64,000 nt of DNA from Stomorhina lunata (Eukaryota > Arthropoda > Insecta > Diptera > Rhiniidae). Both the position numbers and the translations under genes were made by a program. The stretch's first letter is position 1. The number at the start of each line of letters is the position of its first letter. The stretch is taken from contig OW121740.1 of assembly GCA_933228675.1 (NCBI GenBank), forward strand, positions 155,981,828-156,045,827, given 5' to 3'. Below, piece after piece: positions 45,501-52,400 of the stretch. The notes beneath the pieces were generated by a model. That model saw only the letters and a list, made by a program, of their open reading frames with translations. It ran no database searches and was not told the DNA's origin.

Positions 45501-46947
45501 ATTTATCCTATAATACCAACTTTATACCCAACACCTCTTTTAACGCACAATAAACCCTATCCACTAACTCCAGACTCATTATGAACTCAGCCTATTAAAT
45601 CTGCGCGTCACCTGGTACTGGATTTAGTAAAGTCTCTAGATTATGAAGAACGTCATTAACATATTTTAATTACGGGTCAAGATTTTCCAACAGAATAATG
45701 ACCCGAAACACCTCAATGATTGTAAATGCGGACTTATTATTATTCTATTATCCTTGATTCCCGGTAGAGCATAGGGCATCAAACATCATTTTATATTGAA
45801 CTCTTTTGCAAGATGTTAGGCATACGTCATTCCAGGAATAGTTTGATGCTTGCCACTCCGCATCAATAGACCTTCTCCTTGATCAAGCAGGTGCATAAAC
45901 AAGACGGCCGCTTCCCTGTGAATTCCAACGAAGTGATCCTTAATAATATTTGGAGAATCATTAAAGATAAAACTGCAACCGTAAAGAAATTTTCAACTGA
46001 ATACGGCCGGTCTTAAAACACGAATATCTTTATTATCTTAAAGAACATTTGTTGATTATTTATATTAAATGAAAGGTTGACTATTTTTATATAATATTAG
46101 TTTTCGACATATCAATCAGTTTTCAAGATATGAACATAATTGCAGAAACCAGACGTTAAATGTAAAATGTGTAAAATAGGACACTCTCTTAGGCAACAAC
46201 GTCCAATAAAACACATCAAATTGTACAACTTTACAACTAGTCATTAAAAAAAAATAAGTCATACTAAACGGGCTAAAGAATCAATAAAAACTTGATAATT
46301 CATTTGTAGTTTTTTAAAATTACATTAACGTCCCATAAAAAATGCATTTTACACCATCTCCACGTTAAAGATAAACTCTAGTCCGACACATTAACACAAG
46401 AACCAATATATTCATTTTGTCTGCCTCAGTTTCCTTTTTGTCTGACTTATACTGTTCCATCTTTCTACTTTCCAAATTATTATTTTTTTTTTTTTGCATA
46501 CAACACATAAAATGTAAGCATCCACATCCACTTGCAACGAAAAAAATGTTGAATGTTATTCACATAAAACCATATCAAATTTTAGGCCCCCGATGATGTT
46601 GCCGCTGCTGCTGCTGCTACGATTGATGATGACTGGTGGCTGCTGCCCCCAAAAAGTTTTTCTTTAAAGTTCAGTTCAACGTCATTAACCATAAACAGCG
46701 TAAAACAGCGACGTTATCATCGAAGGAATCGAGTCGAGAGCAGCACAAGCACAAAATGCCAAACATATAGAGAAGAGGTGTACGTACGAGAGACATGAAG
46801 ACCAATAATTAATATGAAATGGAAAAAAATATAAATAAGCAAACCGACAAATGAAGACGACGAAACATAATGCAAAAGATATAAGCGAAAAATGGAAAAA
46901 AAATTTTTCTTCATCTCACCTCCGACACGATACATATTTGTAGCCAT
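18512..46947 (-). CDS. MTA1-like: MTA1-like metastasis-associated protein, NuRD scaffold
   Basis: MTA proteins scaffold the NuRD nucleosome-remodelling/deacetylase complex: ELM2-SANT binds HDAC1 and C-terminal motifs bind RBBP4/7. Thirteen exons: 46947-46920, 38876-38712, 23135-23028, 22754-22504, 22358-22038, 21973-21785, 21724-21449, 21386-21208, 21139-20889, 20810-20472, 20395-20268, 20206-20091, 18656-18512. They join in frame through GT-AG junctions into 831 codons plus stop. BAH runs from the N-terminus ([15 protein letters not shown]). ELM2 ([13 protein letters not shown]) lies in exon 5, SANT spans exons 6-7 ([20 protein letters not shown]), and a GATA finger spans exons 7-8 (CESC...CQTC). 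Exon 9 adds a C2H2-like CSIVNC...H...H and the RBBP motif [18 protein letters not shown]. Exon 12 has [17 protein letters not shown]. Exon 3 is frame-neutral. Intron 2 (15.6 kb) holds the BEL/Pao nest. Confidence 0.93.
18897..19205. mobile_element. MITE with PIF/Harbinger-like ends, copy 1
   Basis: A 309-bp segment in the last MTA1-like intron, flanked by TAA on both sides (18894-18896, 19206-19208), a three-base duplication of the TWA kind used by PIF/Harbinger. Ends are imperfect inverted repeats: GGCCACATCTCCGCATGATA on the left against the complement of GCGGCGATTTGTCCCC preceded by ATCGATATCAAAT. It shares its interior (GACAAACAAACGGATATGTTT) with 53560-53850. It encodes nothing. Confidence 0.7.
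19600..20060. repeat. Decayed AT tandem array in last MTA1-like intron
   Basis: Units like TTTTATAGGGAATTTTTNAAAAATT, related to the 16.2-16.9 kb array but more worn. The array stops about 30 bp before exon 12 (20091-20206). Confidence 0.75.
23136..24031. other. Start of MTA1-like intron 2, nothing recognised
   Basis: AT-rich intron sequence upstream of the nested transposons. No coding frame of note. Confidence 0.5.
24482..24927 (+). repeat. BEL/Pao 5' LTR
   Basis: 446 bp, TG...CA ends. It contains an A/T-rich stretch of ATT/ATC triplets, a TTTATAAG motif near 24620 that could serve as a TATA box, and AATAAA near 24829 as a poly(A) signal. The primer-binding site should follow at 24928, but I could not assign the tRNA. 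Confidence 0.92.
24928..26383 (+). other. BEL/Pao 5' leader
   Basis: About 1.45 kb between the LTR and the gag ATG, unusually long and AT-rich, without a long plus-strand frame. It ends in pyrimidine-rich sequence (TTTCTTCTTCTCAATAACC) just before gag. It could hold packaging or internal initiation signals, but none is recognisable. Confidence 0.6.
26384..27778 (+). CDS. gag: BEL/Pao Gag
   Basis: 464 residues from an ATG with the plausible context AAAGATGTCGG. The N-terminus is helical with a coiled-coil look. Residues about 110-290 match the DUF1759-type Gag domain of Pao elements ([16 protein letters not shown]). From Cys336 follow three cysteine/histidine clusters: [27 protein letters not shown] and [13 protein letters not shown], the nucleocapsid part. 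The Ser/Asn/Pro-rich tail ends at TGA (27776-27778), after which the same frame continues straight into protease. Gag packages the element RNA into virus-like particles. Confidence 0.93.
   Translation: MSELDKFIRASDRVVEFHAYFSSLPQDDHTIHSLEIQKDEVVHLWASLRTIYDNLLAKIGTLEEEVNIETVRNKFYVAYSAHLKCLSKANELLDTIKVHPAHNNDVVVPVMSRINLPPCDMDNFNGDYSLWPTFRDQFSALYGGQDHIPPVEKLCHLLKKTKGEAYEIVRSCPFTNAGFQMAWKCLMDRYENKRVLINAQLKTLFGLSRIIKESGPSIKTLQRTINNCVTNLSLLDIDTHNWDVIFVYMCSTCLPDVTLNLWEQSIRNNSELPTWKDMDDFLTCRFHTLESVSDIRSSNTAQNSFRKPQATKPENFQNTRNVSSFHTNISSNKTKCLVCQDVHPLRLCPTFLRMSVEERFATVKAQNRCTNCLATSHELKKCKSQYVCSLCKQKHHSLLHRANSLGSNQGSQKSCVSSNNPYLPNSTPPNNINSIAHDQPSSSAEAARIRQSFSTHLQSTQPNL
27779..31627 (+). CDS. pol: BEL/Pao Pol: protease, reverse transcriptase, RNase H, integrase
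   Basis: Open from the codon after the gag TGA. The first ATG of the frame comes only about 175 codons later, past the protease, so Pol must come from a Gag-Pol read-through or the TGA is a lesion. The protease core is [12 protein letters not shown] (Asp present, usual Ser/Thr-Gly replaced by Pro-Ala). Reverse transcriptase has [10 protein letters not shown] and the YVDD box. RNase H has [34 protein letters not shown] and [10 protein letters not shown]. Integrase has an H-H-C-C finger (HRYSIH...CKTC) and D, D, E in [16 protein letters not shown] and WEAGVKSF. All catalytic residues of the last three domains are present and no internal stop is seen. Confidence 0.93.
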   Translation, partial: LLGTALVTICVGDVSYTFRALIDPASEASFISRSIQRKLSLPFRVSQTSIAGLSESVTATSTQVCTIQIRSPQEPLFSVDVEVYVIRKLTGQLPNPPTSDFSGLHLADNTHGSSSQVDLLLGCDVYPKIIREGVRWNENQSLVAQNSVFGWIVTGHVTSPSIKSPIVSLFNKVDMDHLLSRFWEIEEIPRVRQISDDDKFCEDLYTKTTYRNEEGRFVVSLPFIRTFPYQRSIAQSRNIALSQFIRNETRLSKNLESKCQYDNVILEYLTLKHMKLVTPDFSSKPRSYYLPHHAVIKPDSTTTKLRVVFNASSPTSNGISLNDVLYPGPVLQADLPTLILRWRLFKFVYNADIEKMYRQILVNPDHTPFQRILFRTSPQDEVCDFELNTVTFGVNCAPYLAIRTLLELANQCEKNNPNVSNIIRSYMYVDDVLFGAHDIKEAIKSRNDLVAVLNSAGFILRKWTANNSAILNDIPPEHLLDAEFLNLSDSCTSKPLGLKWNAGRDVFYFTPIKPPNTYNFTKRAVLSEIAKLFDPAGWLAPKLIVAKILMQQIWKDGTEWDEMIKPSTFKQWTDFLEDYPNIDRIKIPRYLNYNPSYSVEIHGFCDASEKAYAAVLYIRCESPDGQIFTSLLSSKTKVAPLKFITLPRKELCGAELLARMFKHFTSHFPLSDYRVYMWTDSTIVLAWLQKPPYHWNTFIANRTASILDKVGANVWSHVVSKDNPADVASRGSTASDLAHDELWWHGPYWLKLPPESWPVSHSSFETNEEVKPVRTHVTKISQIDILERFSDLPRAMRVLCYVFRFYHHIHPDHKQTFSFESTLLQQTEIRFVKTRLTILCQRINLPEYDLLSRGYLLPRKSPLLRFNPFIDSFGVLRANGRLSQSPILSYDEKFPKILPYSGRFTRLYLEMIHRYSIHGANSLMTRLMRSEFWVPKLRNLVKTVTHNCKTCVLYRHQQSRQIMGALPAERSTISRPFYCTGVDFAGPFDIKSYSGRGFRLAKGYVLVFVCFSTKAIHLEVTSEISTNAFLAAFARFFSRRGCPSSLFSDNGTGFVGAANILSRDQSQFLISVRQQLLSQHSFQNLEWHFNPPGAPHMGGLWEAGVKSFKLHLKKITNCQKFTFEEFTTMLTRIEACLNSRPLCPVNENPSELNALTPGHFLIGSPLLAPAEPNASDLSLSHANRWQKLKILHHHFALIWKEEYLKELHKRNKWQYPERNFAPNDLVVIKRENLPPTHWQLGRIEKVVAGSDSKVRVAQIRTSRGLIVRPIVKLVLLPQNQTN
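31656..32159 (+). CDS. BEL/Pao third ORF: second zinc-knuckle (nucleocapsid-like) protein
   Basis: 167 residues from an ATG 28 bp after pol, in another frame. After a Ser/Thr/Pro-rich start it has [27 protein letters not shown] and [14 protein letters not shown], with the intervening [10 protein letters not shown] matching [10 protein letters not shown] of Gag. The whole 68-residue block therefore parallels the Gag C-terminus with nearly the same spacing but quite different residues, so the copy is old or came from another element. The tail is Arg/Lys/Gln/Asn-rich, then Ala/Ser-rich. It occupies the place where some retroelements carry env, yet has no signal peptide or membrane segment. A nucleic-acid-binding role is inferred. 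Expression would need a spliced or internal-start RNA. Confidence 0.8.
   Translation: MSSPPRRLKTNRESVPSHSNSTHSSTHSTPPTSTRIYKDCRYCNREHPLRKCFRFRKLAVQERFKVVRRLKYCFNCLAHSHLVKNCNSRDRCKMCSKNHHTLLHYKNTRGHSTQKRNSQRHKNNRNRQQSERSSFPQATEVQTNPSAMNAASNSAAPTIVINLTSKI
32356..32371 (+). promoter_or_regulatory. BEL/Pao polypurine tract
   Basis: GCAAGCGGGGCGGAA abuts the 3' LTR, a purine-rich, unusually G-rich stretch in AT-rich surroundings and in the expected place for plus-strand priming. Confidence 0.75.
32372..32817 (+). repeat. BEL/Pao 3' LTR
   Basis: Same 446-bp sequence as the 5' LTR with no length change. It is followed by CCATC, the target duplication. Confidence 0.92.
33405..35070. other. MTA1-like intron 2 sequence, nothing recognised
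   Basis: AT-rich intron DNA. The stretch 33960-34170 is C-rich on the plus strand (ACCACCTCCGTCATCCCACCAACACC) but has no supported exon. Confidence 0.5.
35075..36085. repeat. 31-bp hairpin-unit tandem array, left block
   Basis: Over thirty units of TATTGAAAATTTTTCTATAGAAAAATTTT follow head to tail with few changes in the middle and more at the left end. Each unit holds the palindrome TTTTTCTATAGAAAAA. Confidence 0.92.
36086..36474 (-). mobile_element. Insertion in the hairpin array, Penelope-like motif
   Basis: About 390 bp of non-repeat DNA splits the 31-bp array. On the minus strand 36202-36174 reads CTGAAGA, a GTTTC/GAAAC stem with a 7-base loop, then GAAA. This layout resembles the hammerhead core of Penelope-like retroelements with one changed core base (CTGATGA expected). 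No reverse transcriptase remains. Element class is a weak call. Confidence 0.35.
36475..37490. repeat. 31-bp hairpin-unit tandem array, right block
   Basis: About thirty further units of the same 31-bp repeat. The last 300 bp change to a TTTTTATCCAAAATTTTT variant. Together with the left block this makes about 2 kb of array within MTA1-like intron 2, 1.2 kb from exon 2. Confidence 0.92.
37491..38711. other. End of MTA1-like intron 2, with a CTGT microsatellite
   Basis: Mostly AT-rich intron. A (CTGT)n stretch at about 37958-37985, like the one inside HINE elements, suggests an old HINE fragment. No gene seen. Confidence 0.45.
38877..40220. repeat. Worn transposon sequence in MTA1-like intron 1
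   Basis: From about 39300 the phrases GGGAGC...TTATAT, CTATGGTCAAATATGAACCG and CCATAG recur several times at roughly 150-250 bp intervals, like decayed internal repeats of a HINE-type element. A GC-richer patch at 39895-39985 (CGACAGCCGGTTCTACGTAC) looks foreign to its surroundings. Not classifiable. Confidence 0.4.
40225..40800 (+). mobile_element. DD37E mariner 3' relic
   Basis: It aligns with the middle and 3' part of the element at 57392-58687: shared phrases include GATTTTTATGTTGCTGATGA, GGCACTTGAGTGGTA, AACTTCGGCCTGTG and AACATGTCCGATTTAAAGCG. It ends near GTTCGGAGCATTC, a damaged terminal repeat. The transposase frame is broken many times. Confidence 0.8.
40801..43159. other. MTA1-like intron 1 sequence, nothing firm
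   Basis: A HINE-like scrap (GGACGGAAAGACGAAGAACATCGC, about 40874-40900) is visible. The rest, including a less AT-rich part at 42120-42830, has no frame or end I can assign. Confidence 0.4.
43160..43203. repeat. Perfect 19-bp hairpin
   Basis: AAATTGGCCGTATTATATC, a 6-base loop CAACAT, then the exact reverse complement. It does not look like a terminator or RNA gene in this context. It could be the fused ends of an excised or collapsed inverted-repeat element. Confidence 0.85.
43204..44944. other. MTA1-like intron 1 sequence, nothing recognised
   Basis: AT-rich intron with TACATACATACA and CATCATCATC short tandem repeats (about 43610-43640, 43830-43845). No gene or element seen. Confidence 0.45.
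44945..44992. repeat. Perfect 48-bp palindrome beside a tRNA-like B box
   Basis: The left 24 bases (AACCCAGGGTCAATGTGATA then TGTT) are followed without spacer by their exact reverse complement. On the minus strand the arm runs into GGTTCGATCCC at 44936-44946, which fits the RNA polymerase III B-box. On the other side the bases also resemble a tRNA-like end (GTATTCGACGTGC). Two head-to-head tRNA-derived SINE ends would explain it; this is inference. Confidence 0.8.
45140..45470 (+). mobile_element. Jockey-like non-LTR C-terminal relic
   Basis: A 101-codon frame (45152-45457) contains [20 protein letters not shown] and [13 protein letters not shown], the pattern found near the C-terminus of Jockey-clade reverse transcriptases in flies. 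No catalytic part remains. Family call from remembered pattern, not alignment. Confidence 0.5.
45740..45940 (-). mobile_element. RTE-like retrotransposon 3' relic
   Basis: It matches 59635-59830 over about 190 bp with scattered changes (GTTAGGCATAC.TCATTCCA, CGACGGCCGCTTCC, GGATTCCAACGAAG). On the minus strand it encodes the end of the reverse transcriptase ORF and the 3' tail. Confidence 0.75.
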
Positions 46948-49490
46948 TTTCACTTTATTTTCATACACAAATTTATATGTATTTTATACACTTTAATGTT
47001 ATTAATGTTTTTACACAATTTTTTTGCAATTTTAAACACATTTATTAATAAAAATCACAATTTGTTATGATTACATTCACACAAGACGCGTTTTTTTCGT
47101 CGCCATCTTAGAAAATTACTGTGAGTAGCAGCGTTGCTTTTAAAAAGTTCTTAATGGAAAAGTTACAAAAATGGCATAAATGAGTAGTAATATGAATACT
47201 TTGGCATGCAACACTGCATTTGTTTACGAATCGCCGATAAAGGGAATGTATAATTTAATGCAAAGTTACACCGAAAAAAACAAAACAATTTGAAAAGAAG
47301 ATATAACTATATATAATGAAAATTAGGTATATCAACAAAGAATTTGTCGCAATTTAATATTTTTCGGCTTGTGAATTCTCTTTTTAAGTACAAATTTTTT
47401 TTTTTACAAATTCTTTATCAAAATTTGCACATTTTTTTAAACAACATTTTTCATACAGCCACACTATAAGTTTTTAGGTGTTTTCGGAAATAAATACACC
47501 ATCGAAAACTTTACCATTCACATTATGGAAATTTGGCATTTCATGAGTTTTCAGGAGAATTTTATATATTAAACGCCATTAATTTTGGAAACCGAACACC
47601 AAATACATTCGAATTAATAAATTGCATTAAAAAACAATAATACAATAACTTTTTCATAAAATTTAAATTGTTTTTTTTAGAAAATTTTAAAATTAAAATT
47701 ATTGTTTTTTTATATTTTATTTTAAGCTGACATTTATTTTTAATATTTTCCCGTTTTTCTAATTTAGAGCTATAATAATTGGTATGAACTTAGTGTTGTA
47801 TCGGTATTTTAATAGTTTTAAAATAAGTTTTCGTTGAAAACTCATACAGAAGGAGTTTTCGTTTTGTATCTGAAAACTAAAGTTTTCAATATTGTTGTTG
47901 TTCGAGTTCAATGTGAATGAGCAAATAGACAAAACTAAGATAACAAAATTTATATTCAAATAATATTAACATAAAAAATAAATATTTGCAATTAAATTTT
48001 TTTATCATAGGAAAATTTTTATATAAAATTTTCAATGCAATATATTATTTTTCATTAGAAAATATAAGATACACAATTTATTTGTATGAAATTTTTTCCC
48101 AGGTTATTTTTTCATGTCATAATCTTTCACTAAATTTATATACAAATATTTTTTTATATTATTATATGAATTCAAAATAAAAAATACTACAAATTTTAAG
48201 TTTTTGATCTAAAATGTTTATAAAAATTATATTATAATATAATTTCTTTTCAAATTTATATACAAATTTTTTTCATATAAATATTTTCAGCATAAAATTT
48301 TCTTTCTTTTAAATTTTCATAGAAAAGTTTTTACTGTAAAATTTTTTTTCGAGAAAAATGTTTTCAATATATAATTTTCTTTAAAGAAACATTTTTTTAA
48401 GGAGTCCTTTTTTATTTTTTTTATGACAAAAACTTTTTTTTAGTTTTTTCACAATCTTTGACTTTTTTATATTTTTGCTTTAGGAACAAATTTTTGATAT
48501 GAAATTTTTAATTCTTAAACAGTTCTGAATATACAACATTTTTTGCACACATTTCATTCAAAAACAATTTCTTTAAAGTAAAAATTTCATATAATAATTA
48601 TATTTATTTGAACATTCTACTTTTGTCATAAGCAAACTTTTTATATAAAAATATATCTTGTTGAAAATTCTCAGATTCTTTGCATTTATGATTTTATTTT
48701 ATTATACCAATAATCTGGGGATATTTATATAAATCATTTTTAGGAAATAAGATAACAGATAGGAGTAAACGGGGAGTATTATTTGTTGGCGTTCGATTTG
48801 ATTCTTTGTTTATTGTTCCAAATTGGGATTACCAACAAACGAAATATTGAAGCGCGATATCCTTCAGTCATGGGCAATATCCAAATGGCGATTTAAACCA
48901 TGACTTCTTCTCATGACACATTAAATTGTACTTTTTTATGAAAACATGTATACCATGATTTTTCTAATTTTCATACTTCTTTTTTTTCTGTATCCCTTGC
49001 AGGACAGATAAATTTCTATAAACGTGTTAAAAAATGTATATTTATTAAAAAGTTTTACATAAGTGTATTCCACTAGAACCTATTTTATTACAATTATTTA
49101 TTATCATAAAAAGTAGTATTTCGATAAAACTGTTTGTGGGAACAACCTTTCCATCGAAATAAGATAGAAATCATTATATATTTTTCATAAATGAAATATT
49201 CTAATTAAATTATATATGTATTTACAAAAGTTAATTTCTCTAAGTGTACCCAGTACGTTCAGTGACATAACAGAGAAATTTAATTTCACAGCATTGAGCT
49301 TTTATATATAACAAATGTTATCATCTTTGGAAACGACCTTGCCAAATAATAAACAACATTTTTTTTTAGCCACTGACGGAATTTCATCAGTAACCGCATA
49401 CGGAAGACATAAATATAACAAATAATCATAAAATTTTATCAGTTAAATAAGTGAATACAAGAATTTAAACATAATATAACAGAAATAAAA
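46948..49490. promoter_or_regulatory. Divergent intergenic region between MTA1-like gene and NMNAT
   Basis: About 2.5 kb between two start codons on opposite strands. The MTA1-like start is preceded (minus strand) by a stretch with AAGATGGCGACGAAAAAAACGC at 47090-47112, a GC-richer spot that may be its promoter or 5' UTR. The middle (47400-48700) is A/T-rich and contains worn versions of the AT repeat units. No further gene seen. Confidence 0.5.
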
Positions 49491-52400
49491 ATGTCAGCTT
49501 TTATAGAAGAAACCTCAAATCGATTATTACCAAGAATTGTACTAATCGCATGTGGCTCATTCAGTCCACCAACACCTATGCACTTTCGAATGTTTGGTAA
49601 GATGTTCTGTAATTTTGTAATTATGGCTGTTTTTACAACTAATTATATTTAATCCCAATTAGAAATTGCCAAAGACCATTTCGAACTGCAGGGCACACAC
49701 AAGGTTATTGGTGGCATTGTCTCACCCACACATGATGCATATGGCAAGAAAGGTCTGGCACCTGCCAAACATCGTTGCTCTATGGTGAAATTAGCTCTAC
49801 AAAGTTCCTCTTGGATACGTTTATCCGATTGGGAGACACATCAGGATGGCTGGTCCCGTACTCAGGCTGTGCTGCAGTATCATCAAAACTTTATGAATAA
49901 CTTTATAAACTCTCCAGATTTAGATAATATGAATGGTGGCGACAATGCAATACCCAGCTGGTTACCACCCAGTTTGAGGGAACGACGAGAGCCGGTGCAG
50001 TTGAAACTTTTGTGTGGTGCTGATTTATTAGAATCATTTGCGGTTCCTGGTTTGTGGGCGGATGAGGATGTAAGTGGTTGAAATTTTAATTTTTAATCAA
50101 TATTTTTATATTTGGTATACCTACAAGTGAATAATTTCGATTTTTATTGCTTTAAAACGCATTTATTATAATCACAAAATGCAGTAGTAGTATTTTTACA
50201 ATTTTCTTGGTAGAATGTGGACTCCGCACCAAAAGAACGGCCACAGTTTTGTGGTATATAGAATGAATCAAACCAATTTCTGATAACCTGAAACGTATTC
50301 TAGTTAGGGCGTTCTGCATATTTCGAATGGTAGTCAGAAGGTGTAAGTGAGGGCAATAAATCGGGTGAGAAAAAACTTTTCATTCACTGTTTTCTAAATG
50401 TTTTTGACCGTTCCTCAACATTTGACAGTTAGTTGTCATAATGGAAGATTATGAGATTATTATTCTCGTCAAACGAATCTATTGTCTACGGTACAGTTCC
50501 ATTGTTGTCGTCTGCACCGATTTTAACAGCTCATAATACAAAAACCCTTCAGATCCCACCAAATATTTTACATTACCTTGAGTCATGAATATCTGGCGGT
50601 AATTTGGTTAGGGTTATCGTAATGTATCCGTTTTTCACCACTAGTAACAATTTGATGCAAAAGATACTTATCTTTATTAGACACAAACTTTTACATTGTT
50701 TTATTAATTGAAAAGAATGCGTGATTGCATTTTGGCGGCTATTGAATACCGAATTATAACTACAGATTTTTACCCCTCAAAATACCATATTTGTTATTAT
50801 TGACACAAACCATATGTGATAGTTATGGCATGTGTTGTCCAAATCGAAATTATTAACTTGTACAACCAAAACATACATATCGCACTTGATCAACAAGAGG
50901 GTATTAACTCAAAATTTTTAAATTTTCAGTAGAGTCAAAAAACTATTTTATTTTACTACTACTTTCATATAAGGAAGAGGGGTAAAACTGTAGTTTTTTT
51001 TGGTGAAATTATAGTGAAAATGATGTCAGATTTTTATAGTGGGTATATAAGACTACTACACATCAATTTCTTTTAAAAAGAAAACATTTTAAAATTTTGC
51101 GTTAATACCATCTTGTTGAACAAGTGCGATATGTATCTATAAGGGGAAAAAAGTTCCTAACAAAATTTTTTTAATTACAAAATTTTATAATTTTATATCG
51201 AAAAATTTTTAATTAAAAAATTTTCGATATCCAATTTTTTAACAGAAAAATTTTGGGAACAAAATTTTTTAATTAACAAATTTTCGATATAAACATTTTT
51301 TAAAGATAATATTTTTAATTACCACCTTAAAATTCTAGATTGAAAATATTATTTGTAATCATGGTTTGGTGGTTATATCACGCAGCGGCTCTAATCCGGA
51401 AAAATTCATTTTCGATTCTGATATCCTAACAAAATATCAAGTAGGTTTTCTATTAAGACATAGAAACAACCAAATTTATGTCTAATTAATAATTCTATTC
51501 TTTATTCCAGCGCAATATTACTTTGGTTACCAATTGGGTGTCTAACGAAGTTAGTTCCACCATGATACGTCGTTTGTTAAGTCGGGGGCAATCTTGTAAA
51601 TATCTTATTGATGATTTGGTTTTGCAATATATAAAACAATTTGGTTTATTCCAATCAAATACGTAAGTACATCTTTTTTTGATTTAACTTCTTATACAAT
51701 ATAAGAATTCATCACAAAATTTGCATAAAAACAAATCATTTACTCAACAGCAGTCATTAGCATTTGATTACATCTGTACCATAAACATGTATTTAATTTG
51801 TTTCCAGCACTAAAACGTACACTGAACATTTTTATCAGTTTAATTTTAACAAAAACCTTATTTAGGTATCATAAGCTTTTTGCTATTATAAATCTTACTA
51901 AATTGTTGTCTAATCTTTATTGTTTTTCTGTGTATGTTTTTTGTTTTTTGTCTGCTTTTTTCTTTATAATTTATACAAAATATCAACAATTTTAATTTCC
52001 ACTACTATTTTATAAACACTCAAGCAAATCTAGCTGACCAGCTTCAACTTCTACACCCTTTAACACCTTAAATTGCACGTCGGCCATTGCCACTACAAGT
52101 GGAAGCAACACCATCACCACAACTACTATTACAACAGCTTGTAATAGTGGCCGTATTAAAATTATTCCTAAAAATGAGAATCAAAATTTGAACATCAATT
52201 TATTACTATCAACAAATTCTTCCAATTCGGCTGTGCCAGCACCTGAACACAATATCTTTGCTCATGTTACCTGGAAATTATATATGGAGTGTGAGTTATC
52301 AAGTAAAAAACAAAACAGAAAACAAATACAAACTTCATATTCAAGAAATAACAAACAAGATCAAAGAATTTATTTATAATAAAATAATTTTATTGTGATA

